From positions 3,534,001-3,598,000 of the forward strand of contig NZ_CP085840.1 in assembly GCF_020715685.1 (NCBI RefSeq): a DNA stretch of 64,000 nt, given 5' to 3'. The DNA comes from Dermatobacter hominis. Its GTDB lineage: Bacteria; Actinomycetota; Acidimicrobiia; Acidimicrobiales; Microtrichaceae. Each line of letters starts with the position of its first letter. Position 1 is the first letter of the stretch. Below the pieces are notes generated by a model. The model was not told the DNA's origin. It ran no database searches and saw nothing but the letters and a program-made list of their open reading frames with translations. Positions 57,540-64,000 of this stretch are shown piece after piece. The translations under genes and the position numbers were made by a program.

Positions 57540-60500
57540 TCAGTTGATCTTCACGGTGCCGAGGATCGCCGGAGTCCCGACCGGCGGGGTGGCGTTCAGG
57601 TTCACCGGGTTGGTCGGGTAGCCGTCGAACGTGGCCGTCGTGCCCACGATCAGGGTGGCGCTCGTGATGTTGAGCACCTCGGTCAGCTTGAAGTTGCCGA
57701 TCGTGCCCGACGCACCGGTGGCCTTGAGGGTCACCTCGAGCGTCGGCATCGTGATCTGACGCCCGCCCGGCAGCGACGCGCCGTTCGGGAGTGCCACCAC
57801 GATGTACGGCTGGCTGTTGTTGATGTAGTTGCCCGACGCGGCCTTCGCCGTGCAGGCGCCCGAGTTGAACGTCGTGCACAGCGTCGCCGTGGCCGCGTTC
57901 GCCGCGGTCGCCGACGTCGACGTGGCGTCACCACCGATGAGTCGGAAGCTCTGCACCGTGAAGCCGGCCGGGATCGGGTACGTGTTGCTGAACCGCTGCG
58001 AGTTGTTCACGGTCGCGTCGCCGAGCGACGACGGCTGGAGGCGGGGGACCGCCCCCGGCGCCGGGGCCACCCGCACCTTGAAGACCTGGTTCGGGTTGAC
58101 CGTGCTGGGCCCGGTCACCGCCGTGTCGATCTTCTGGTACGTGTGGTTCGTCACCGACAGCACCGTGACGTCGGCCCCGATGTCGGAGGTGACGCCCGGG
58201 TTGTAGTGGATCACGCCGGTCGAGCAGTTCGGGCTCGACGCCGAGTACGTGGTCGTGCCGCTGCGGCAGATCCCGTAGGTGAGGTCGAAGGTGCCGGTGG
58301 GCGCCGCCGACTGCACGTAGGTGATCACGCCGTTGTTGGCGTCGGCCGTCACCCGGGACGTCATGCCCCGCTGGGCGGCGGGCACGTCGCTCAGGATGGT
58401 GACCGAGCCGGCGGCGAGGTTCGCCTTGCCGCCGGCCACCGTGTACACGTCGAACCGGCTCATGGCGGCGTTGCTCACCCAGCCGCCCGTGGCCATGGTG
58501 CCCGTGGCGCCGTTCGAGCTGCACGTGCTGAAGCTGGTGCCGTTGGGGGTCTTGCAGAACAGCGCCTGCGCCCCGTTCGCCACCGTCTCGATGGTCAGGT
58601 TCTGGTAGGTCCCGAAGCCGGCGGTCGAGGCCACGTTGATGGTGGTGGCGCTGACCGAGGCGCCGTTCGAGGCGGCCGTGATGGTCGTCCCGAGGGCGGT
58701 GGGGTCGTACTCGGCGTAGCCGTCGGACGGGTGCACGGCGATGTTGCCGCTCACGTAGGTGATGTCGTAGTCCGGATCCGCAGCACCCGAGCACGTGGTC
58801 GCGTACTGGCCGATCGGGCTCGACGCCGTGGCCGTGGTCGAGCACGTCGCCGGCGTCGACGGTGCCGTATCACCGGGGATCAGACCCGAGTAGATCGGGG
58901 TGATCGCCGGCGGCGTGGCACCGAGCTCGAGGTCGGCGGACGTCGCCGTCACCGTCAGCGGCAGCGGTGCCGTCGGGTGGACCCGGAACGCACCGCCCAC
59001 GTAGGTGAACGTGTAGTTCGGGTCGTCCGCGCCGGCGCACGCCGTGGTGTAGTTGCCCGGCCCGCTGGCCGAGGTGGCCGTGGTCGAGCACGTCGGCGGG
59101 GTGGCGGCGGCGGTGTCGCCGTTCACCAGGCCGGAGTACGACGGGGTGATCTCGGGGACGGCGTCGCCCTCGGTCATGCCGCCCGACGAGGCGGTGATCG
59201 TGGCCGCGGCGGGCGTGACCGTCACGGTGCCGTCCACGTAGGTGAACGTGTAGTTCGGGTCGTCGGCGCCGGCGCACGAGGACGGGTAGGTCCCGACGGG
59301 CGCCGACGTCGCCGTCGACGAGCAGGTCGGGGCGTCCGCCGGCGCGGTGTCGCCGTTGACCAGGCCGGAGTACGACGGGGTGACCGTCGCCGAGCCGCCG
59401 TAGACGACCGACGACGACGAGGCGGTCACGACCGCGGCCGCCGGGTCGACCTCGACCTCACCGTCGCTGTAGCTGAACGTGTAGTTCGGGTCGTCGGCGC
59501 CCGAGCAGGTCGACGCGTACGAGTCGACCGGGCTGGACGAGGTCGCCGTCGTCGAGCAGGTCGGGGCGACCGCGGGTGCGGTGTCGCCGTTGACCAGGCC
59601 GGTGTACGAGGCCGTGATCGCCGGCACCGTGCCGCCGTAGGTCATGGCGGCCGACGAGGCGGTCACCTCGGCCTCGGCCCTCGCAACCTCGACCGTGCCG
59701 TCGACCTCGCTGAACGTGTAGTTCGGGTCCGCGGCGCCCGTGCAGGTCGACGGGTAGGTGCCCACCGGGCTGGACGAGGTCGCGGTCGTGGAGCACGTCG
59801 GCTCGGTCGCTGCGGCGGTGTCGCCGTTCACGAGGCCGGAGTACGCGGCCTCGATCTCGGGGACCGTGCCGCCGTAGGCGAACGACTCGGACGAGGCGGT
59901 CACCGTGGCGTCCTTGGGCGTGACCGTGACGGTGCCGGCGACGTAGTCGAACGTGTAGTTCGGGTCGTCGGCGCCCGAGCAGGTGGTGGCGTAGGTGCCG
60001 ACCGGGCTGGACGAGGTGGCCTCGGTGGTGCAGTTCGCCTCGGTGTCCGGGCTGGTCTGGCCGCCGAAGAACCCGCTGTAGGTGGGCGTCAGCGCGGGCA
60101 CGTCGTCGCCGTAGGTCAGCGTGACCGACGGGGCGGTGACCGTCACCGGCACGTCGGCCGTCGTGATCGTGTAGACGCCGTCCACGTACGTGAACGTGTA
60201 GTTGGGGTCAGCGGCGCCCGAGCAGGTCGACGGGTAGGTGCCGGCCTCGCTTACGTCGGTCGCCGTGGTCGAGCAGGTCGGCGGTGTCGCAGGAGCGCTG
60301 TCGCCGTTGACCAGACCCGAGTACGACGGGGTGACCGCCGGGACCGGGCTGTTGAAGTGGACCGTGGCCGAGGCCGCCGTCACGACGGCGGCCGCCGGGT
60401 CGACGGTCACGGTGCCGTCCACGTACACGAAGGTGTGGCTCGGGTCCGCCGCGCCGGAGCACGACGACGGGTAGGTCCCGACCGGGCTCGACGACGAGGC

Positions 60501-61283
60501 CGTCGTGGAACAGGTGGGCGGCGTCGCGGGCTCCGTCTCGCCCCCGGTCAGACCCGAGTAGGTCGCGGTGATCGCCGGGGCGGCCGAGCCGTAGGTGCTC
60601 GACGGCGAGCTGGCGGTCACGGTGACGACCGTGGTGCCCACGCCGACCACGCCGTCCACGTAGGTGAACGAGTAGTTGGGGTCGTCGGCACCGGCGCACG
60701 AGGACGGGTAGGTGCCCGCGGGGCTCGACGACGTGGCCGTCGTGGAGCACTCGGGCAGCACCGCCGGTGCGACGTCGCCGTTCTTCAGTCCGTCGTAGGA
60801 CGCCGTGATCGTCGGCACCGCCCCGCCGAAATCCATCGACGCGGAGGACGCCGTCACGGTGACGGGCGCGGGCGTGATGGTGACGGTCCCGTCGACGTAG
60901 GTGATCGTCGAGCCGGGCTGGTCCGCACCGGTGCACACCGTGGCGTACGTGCCGGGAGGGCTCGTCGGCGTGGCGTCGGTGGTGCAGCTCGCCGGGACCG
61001 TCGTCTGGGTCTGCCCGGTGGGGAGCCCCGTGTAGGACGGCGTGGTCGCCGGCACCTCGTCGCCGTAGGCGATCGTGACCGACGACGCGGTGACCGTCAC
61101 CGGTCCTCCGGCGGGTGGCTGCTCCACCGGCGGGACGCAGGCCGCCGCCCAGGCGACGGTGCACACCGACATGGCGATCACGAGCAGGCGCCGGGTCGTG
61201 ACCGCGCGGGGGTGCCGTCGACGGCTCTCCCCGGCAGGTCCGGCACGGCGCGCGCGCGACGACGAGTGGACTGACGTGGTCAT
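57540..61283 (-). CDS. Giant secreted lipoprotein with ten MBG-like Cys-paired repeats
   Basis: A 1247-residue surface protein: Arg-rich n-region and lipobox AWAAAC (Cys49), then ten repeats of ~79 residues (about 62-855). Each begins VTVTASS-x5-YG, contains YSGLVNGDTAPA, a Cys in PTCSTTATSSSP and a second Cys in GTYPSTCSGADDPNY, and ends FTYVDGTVTV. They resemble MBG (YDG/MBG_2) beta-grasp repeats with a built-in disulfide. The last ~390 residues are non-repetitive, beta-rich and Asn/Thr-rich (VNNSQRFSNTYPIPAGF, GGRQITMPTLEV). Likely a stalk or adhesin projecting from the cell surface. ATG 61283 has GGAGGGGGAG upstream; a perfect terminator follows. Confidence 0.88.
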   Translation of the reverse strand: MTTSVHSSSRARRAGPAGESRRRHPRAVTTRRLLVIAMSVCTVAWAAACVPPVEQPPAGGPVTVTASSVTIAYGDEVPATTPSYTGLPTGQTQTTVPASCTTDATPTSPPGTYATVCTGADQPGSTITYVDGTVTITPAPVTVTASSASMDFGGAVPTITASYDGLKNGDVAPAVLPECSTTATSSSPAGTYPSSCAGADDPNYSFTYVDGVVGVGTTVVTVTASSPSSTYGSAAPAITATYSGLTGGETEPATPPTCSTTASSSSPVGTYPSSCSGAADPSHTFVYVDGTVTVDPAAAVVTAASATVHFNSPVPAVTPSYSGLVNGDSAPATPPTCSTTATDVSEAGTYPSTCSGAADPNYTFTYVDGVYTITTADVPVTVTAPSVTLTYGDDVPALTPTYSGFFGGQTSPDTEANCTTEATSSSPVGTYATTCSGADDPNYTFDYVAGTVTVTPKDATVTASSESFAYGGTVPEIEAAYSGLVNGDTAAATEPTCSTTATSSSPVGTYPSTCTGAADPNYTFSEVDGTVEVARAEAEVTASSAAMTYGGTVPAITASYTGLVNGDTAPAVAPTCSTTATSSSPVDSYASTCSGADDPNYTFSYSDGEVEVDPAAAVVTASSSSVVYGGSATVTPSYSGLVNGDTAPADAPTCSSTATSAPVGTYPSSCAGADDPNYTFTYVDGTVTVTPAAATITASSGGMTEGDAVPEITPSYSGLVNGDTAAATPPTCSTTATSASGPGNYTTACAGADDPNYTFTYVGGAFRVHPTAPLPLTVTATSADLELGATPPAITPIYSGLIPGDTAPSTPATCSTTATASSPIGQYATTCSGAADPDYDITYVSGNIAVHPSDGYAEYDPTALGTTITAASNGASVSATTINVASTAGFGTYQNLTIETVANGAQALFCKTPNGTSFSTCSSNGATGTMATGGWVSNAAMSRFDVYTVAGGKANLAAGSVTILSDVPAAQRGMTSRVTADANNGVITYVQSAAPTGTFDLTYGICRSGTTTYSASSPNCSTGVIHYNPGVTSDIGADVTVLSVTNHTYQKIDTAVTGPSTVNPNQVFKVRVAPAPGAVPRLQPSSLGDATVNNSQRFSNTYPIPAGFTVQSFRLIGGDATSTSATAANAATATLCTTFNSGACTAKAASGNYINNSQPYIVVALPNGASLPGGRQITMPTLEVTLKATGASGTIGNFKLTEVLNITSATLIVGTTATFDGYPTNPVNLNATPPVGTPAILGTVKIN
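58724..61100 (-). repeat. Ten tandem ~237-bp MBG-type repeats
   Basis: Ten protein-level repeats, most similar in the middle (repeats 6-9 share long nucleotide identities such as the GTTCACCAGGCCGGAGTACG-type segment). Recombination between them could change length in frame. Confidence 0.85.
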
Positions 61284-61537
61284 CGTTCTCCCCCTCCACA
61301 GCCGCTCACCGACCGGCGGGTCGCCGGATCCCCCTGTGAGCACCCTGGTGAACGGAACGTAACACATGTGAGGGAACTGAGGTTCTCCTCGCATCTGGTC
61401 TCGATCCAGGAGCGCGCCGCCGGCGACGGCGGAGCGGTCGGAGGAGCGCGAGGCTGCAGCGACCGATGGTGGCCCGCGGCCGAGCCGCTGCCGCCGAACA
61501 CCGCCCGGAACCGCCGGGTCACGCCCAGGAGGTGCAC

Positions 61538-61984
61538 ATGTCAGCGTTCGACGACGCCGAGTACGAGCCCAGCCCGTGGGAGCCGATCGCGCTCGAGGTC
61601 GAGCGCTACGAGCGGACTGACGGCGCCGAGCCGAGCGACCTCGTCGGCGACCAGTGGATCGTCCTGTGGACCCTCGGCGCCCGCTCCGGCAAGGTCCGCA
61701 AGACCCCGCTGGTGCGCGTGGCCGACGGTGGGGGTCGGTACGCGGTGATCGGCTCGCAAGGCGGTGCACCGACGAACCCGCAGTGGGTCCACAACATGCG
61801 GGCCAACCCCGTCGCGCGCCTGCAGGACGGCGCCGATCTCGGGGATTACACCGTCCGGGAGGTCGAGGGCGACGAGAAGGCCGAGTGGTGGGACCGGGCG
61901 CGCGCCGTGTGGCCGGACTACGACGCCTACCAGGCCGCGACGGACCGGGCCATCCCGCTGTTCGTGCTCGAGCCGGCGACCTGA
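61538..61984 (+). CDS. Deazaflavin (F420)-dependent nitroreductase family protein
   Basis: A 148-residue split-beta-barrel protein of the DDN family: WIVLWTLGARSGKVRKTPLVRV is the F420 phosphate-binding stretch (core GARSGKVRKTPL), followed by YAVIGSQGGAPTNPQWVHNM (core SQGGAPTNPQW) and REVEGDEKAEWWDRA. Such enzymes use F420H2 to reduce varied substrates, including quinones. ATG 61538 has AGGAGG 5 nt upstream; the upstream extension is rejected. It implies that the organism makes cofactor F420. Confidence 0.92.
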   Translation: MSAFDDAEYEPSPWEPIALEVERYERTDGAEPSDLVGDQWIVLWTLGARSGKVRKTPLVRVADGGGRYAVIGSQGGAPTNPQWVHNMRANPVARLQDGADLGDYTVREVEGDEKAEWWDRARAVWPDYDAYQAATDRAIPLFVLEPAT

Positions 61985-62032
61985 CCGGGGCCGGCGCCCG
62001 GGTCCACCGCCGTCACGCTCGACGGTCCGAGG

Positions 62033-62566
62033 TCAGCCGACCCAGAGCAGCCACACGACGAGGCAGAACGCCGGGGCGAGGAAGTCGAGGAAGAGGATCG
62101 GGCCGGCGTTGTTGATGGCGAAGTTGCGCTCGCGCACGATCTCCCGGATGTGGCCGATGCCGGCGACCCAGAGGAACGTCATGGCCGCGATGATCACGGC
62201 CAGCCAGTAGTCGGTGCCGAACGAGCCCGCCATGACCCCTGCGATGCCGATCCCGAGGTTGGCCCCGCCGACCTCCCACTGGAACGGGCTCGGCTGCCAG
62301 CCGATCGACCGGGCGATCGGCGGTCCCCAGAACATGTGCCCGAGCCCGGCGCCCAGCGCCTGCGCACCGATCAGGTAGGTCACGGCGTTCAGGACGAGGA
62401 TCCGCTGCCAGTTCCCCTCGCCGCCGGACGCGAGCCAGATGATCTCGGCGACGGCGAAGCAGATGATCCCCGCGAACGGCGCGAGCGCCAGCAGCGCGCG
62501 CACGGGTGCCGGTGGTGCTCCGGCGGCCGGTTCGGCCACCGCGGCTCGGTCGACGGTTGACGACAT
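62033..62566 (-). CDS. DUF6790 family membrane protein
   Basis: A 177-residue membrane protein with about five helices. GLGHMFWGPPIARSIGWQPS (core), then PFQWEVGGANLGIGIAG, GIGHIREIV and NFAINNAGPILFLDFLAP match the DUF6790 family, whose function is unknown. Conserved His and Arg residues at the membrane edge (GHMFWGP, GHIRE) hint at a transport or cofactor role. Start ATG 62566 has AAGGGG upstream. Single gene. Confidence 0.85.
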   Translation of the reverse strand: MSSTVDRAAVAEPAAGAPPAPVRALLALAPFAGIICFAVAEIIWLASGGEGNWQRILVLNAVTYLIGAQALGAGLGHMFWGPPIARSIGWQPSPFQWEVGGANLGIGIAGVMAGSFGTDYWLAVIIAAMTFLWVAGIGHIREIVRERNFAINNAGPILFLDFLAPAFCLVVWLLWVG

Positions 62567-62815
62567 GTGGTGCCCCTTCGGTTGACGGTTCGAGGGTATC
62601 GACGGCCCTGTCGGACTCCTCGCGGCACGCGGCGGTGGATCCGCGCCCACCCATCTGGCGTCGGGAGCGCGGGCAGGCGTCCCCTGCTCCACGCGAGGCG
62701 CGTCGCTACCCTCGGGCCGGCCACGGAACGAGGCGGTGGCCAGCGAGCGGAGGTCAGGGCGTGGGCGACGACAGCCGGACCAGGAGGAGTGAGCAGCGGT
62801 CGGCGCGCCGACCGC

Positions 62816-63586
62816 TCAGATGCACATCGCGTGGACGAGCTCGGGGTGGACCGCGCCGGACGAGAGGAGCCGGCCGAAGCGGTGCTCCTGGTCCCGGGCC
62901 CGCGCCCAGCGGGGATCGGCGGCGTGCCGCTCCTCGAGCTCCCGGTCGATCGCCTCCTGCCGGACGCGCCAGTCCATCGGGGGCGGTGGCAGCTGGTCGC
63001 TCACGATGCGCTCGACCACGACGAACCCGGCGTCGGCGAGCGCACCCCGGAGGTCGTCCGCCGTCTGGAAGGTGTTGCCGTCCGGCGCGTCCTCCGGGTC
63101 GACGGGTCCGTCCGCCACGTAGGCGAGCAGCCCGAGCCGGCCGTGCGGGCGCAGGACCCGCCGTGCTTCCACCAGGCATCGCCCCGGCTCCTCCACCGTG
63201 TCGAGCACGCCGAGCATCCACGCCGCGTCGACGCTCGCGGAGCTCACCGGCAGCGCGTCGCCGGGCGCGACGACCACGGGGTGGTCGAACAGCCGGGCCG
63301 CCCCCTGTGCCGCCCGTGGCATGGGCTCGGCGGCCAGGGGCCTGACCCCGTGGCGCTCCACCGCCCACTGGAGCGGTCCGCCGAGACCCGACCCCACGTC
63401 GAGCAGCGTGGTGTCGGCATCGAGGTGCAGGGCCTCGCCGAGCCAGGCGAGCGCGGCGGGGCTCCCGCTGCCCCGGCAGGCCGCCGCGAGCATCGTCTGG
63501 GCATCGCGCCCGGCGGCCAGCTCGGCGGTCCAGGCGGCGACGAGATCGAACTCGTCCGAGTGGGTCGCGTCCACCCCGGCGGTCAT
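62816..63586 (-). CDS. SAM-dependent methyltransferase
   Basis: A 256-residue class I methyltransferase: LLDVGSGLGGPLQW is motif I, PLAAEPMP the strand-2 acidic position, GDALPVSSASVDAAWMLGVLD (post-motif I and motif II) and RRVLRPHGRLGLLAYV motif III. Substrate unknown. ATG 63586 overlaps the stop of the MetF-like gene, so both are made together; a folate/one-carbon reductase feeding methionine and SAM next to a SAM user makes metabolic sense, but that is inference. Confidence 0.88.
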   Translation of the reverse strand: MTAGVDATHSDEFDLVAAWTAELAAGRDAQTMLAAACRGSGSPAALAWLGEALHLDADTTLLDVGSGLGGPLQWAVERHGVRPLAAEPMPRAAQGAARLFDHPVVVAPGDALPVSSASVDAAWMLGVLDTVEEPGRCLVEARRVLRPHGRLGLLAYVADGPVDPEDAPDGNTFQTADDLRGALADAGFVVVERIVSDQLPPPPMDWRVRQEAIDRELEERHAADPRWARARDQEHRFGRLLSSGAVHPELVHAMCI

Positions 63587-64000
63587 CGGAGCCGCTCGGT
63601 GACCGCTCGCATGACCGCCGCTCGCTCCGCGGCCCCGTGCGTCGAGGCCGGTCCCGAAAGGTTCACACCCTCGACCCCCTCGACCGCCAGGAAGGCCCGC
63701 GCCTCGGCGACCGCGGCCTCGACCCCGGCCTCGACCGGGTCGGTCGCAGCGAGGACGTGCGCGACCTCGCGGTCGGCCAGCCGGACGCCCGGCAGGCGCC
63801 GCAGCCGTTCGGCTCCTTCGGCATCGGTGAAGACCGGGACGCAGGCCACGAACCGCATGTCCGGCACCTGCCGTCGCACGAGGCGGACGAACTCCTCGAG
63901 CTCGGGCGCGGTCACGCCGGCGTTGACGATGCACCAGGTCGCGCCGGCCCGGAACTTGTCCGCGGCCCGGCCGGGTCGGCCGGCGATCGGCGGGGCCTGC
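63583..64000 (-). CDS. Methylenetetrahydrofolate reductase-like protein, 5' end outside window
   Basis: The frame is open to the right edge; 138 C-terminal residues are visible. ADKFRAGATWCIVNAGVT, then DMRFVACVPVFTDAEGAERL and LPGVRL resemble the C-terminal half of MetF-type TIM barrels (K-x-x-AGA-x-x-x-x-x-Q/N and the VxPxxxxxxxxRL strand), especially the shorter actinobacterial variants. It would reduce 5,10-methylene-THF to 5-methyl-THF. ASTHGAAERAAVMRAVTE near the end is also usual. The catalytic and FAD-binding N-terminal part is not in view, so the call is moderate. Confidence 0.65.
   Translation of the reverse strand, partial: QAPPIAGRPGRAADKFRAGATWCIVNAGVTAPELEEFVRLVRRQVPDMRFVACVPVFTDAEGAERLRRLPGVRLADREVAHVLAATDPVEAGVEAAVAEARAFLAVEGVEGVNLSGPASTHGAAERAAVMRAVTERLR

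Noticed and set aside
57495-61274. 1259-codon plus-strand frame opposite the repeat protein
   Set aside because: Arg/Gly/Val-rich repeats simply mirror the repeated minus-strand gene, which has signal peptide, conserved Cys and terminator.
1-64000. tRNA, rRNA, transposase or integrase genes
   Set aside because: None recognised on reading both strands; the accessory character of 9.4-19.3 kb rests on duplicated and decayed genes, not on mobility genes.

Overview
The window is high-GC DNA from an actinobacterium. GTG and TTG starts are frequent, stop/start overlaps (ATGA, GTGA) are common, TANNNT -10 boxes sit 5-8 nt in front of start codons (leaderless mRNAs), and there are many Cys-anchored lipoproteins with Thr-rich linkers. 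A KstR-like sterol regulon, F420-type enzymes and GAF-ANTAR regulators point to an Acidimicrobiia-like lineage; that placement is inference. No rRNA, tRNA, CRISPR array, insertion sequence or phage module was seen.

Layout. 1-1558: end of an operon with a membrane protein, a methyltransferase and a DUF2064 transferase. 1632-3956: a lone arylsulfatase. 4041-9190: a complete carotenoid locus (idi; split lycopene cyclase and crtZ on +; crtE-crtI-crtB on -) that should convert IPP/DMAPP to a hydroxylated cyclic C40 carotenoid. 9380-19317: an accessory block of small secreted lipoproteins (eight including remnants), two MarR regulators and xylose catabolism genes xylA-xylB. It contains gene remnants, duplicated lipoproteins, one frame-broken lipoprotein, and a recurrent promoter motif. 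19477-22632: a PLP-dependent lyase and a large unrecognised protein.

22629-31118 and 39680-42963: a sterol / branched-lipid catabolism region. It has a solute-binding protein-cupin-amidohydrolase operon, a CYP125/142-like P450, a FadD19-like acyl-CoA ligase, a nitronate-monooxygenase-like flavoprotein and a KstR-like TetR repressor. Further on are an OB-fold protein and two lipid-transfer-type thiolases in the order of Mycobacterium tuberculosis Rv3521-Rv3522-Rv3523. Palindromes of the form TAGAAC-NN-GTTCTA lie in front of the P450, the ligase and the repressor, with a relaxed copy before the thiolase operon, so the regulon can be read from the DNA.

31187-39316: a stress/regulation section with a tiny ESMDG protein, two GAF-ANTAR antiterminators, an SDR, a SigB/SigF-type sigma factor, an orphan NuoF-like flavoprotein preceded by a 10-codon ORF, a fatty-acid desaturase, a cold-shock protein and a zinc metallopeptidase. 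43050-51770: a frameshifted phosphotransferase, two large STAND ATPases (one DUF4062-NB-ARC-TPR, one NB-ARC-LuxR), and an MBL-fold protein, an alpha/beta hydrolase and a thioesterase. 51851-64000: a ferritin-like protein, membrane proteins, a drug-efflux MFS, an RlaP-type nucleotidyltransferase, an oxidoreductase, a 1247-residue lipoprotein with ten MBG-like Cys-paired repeats, an F420-type reductase, a DUF6790 protein, a methyltransferase and the end of a MetF-like gene.
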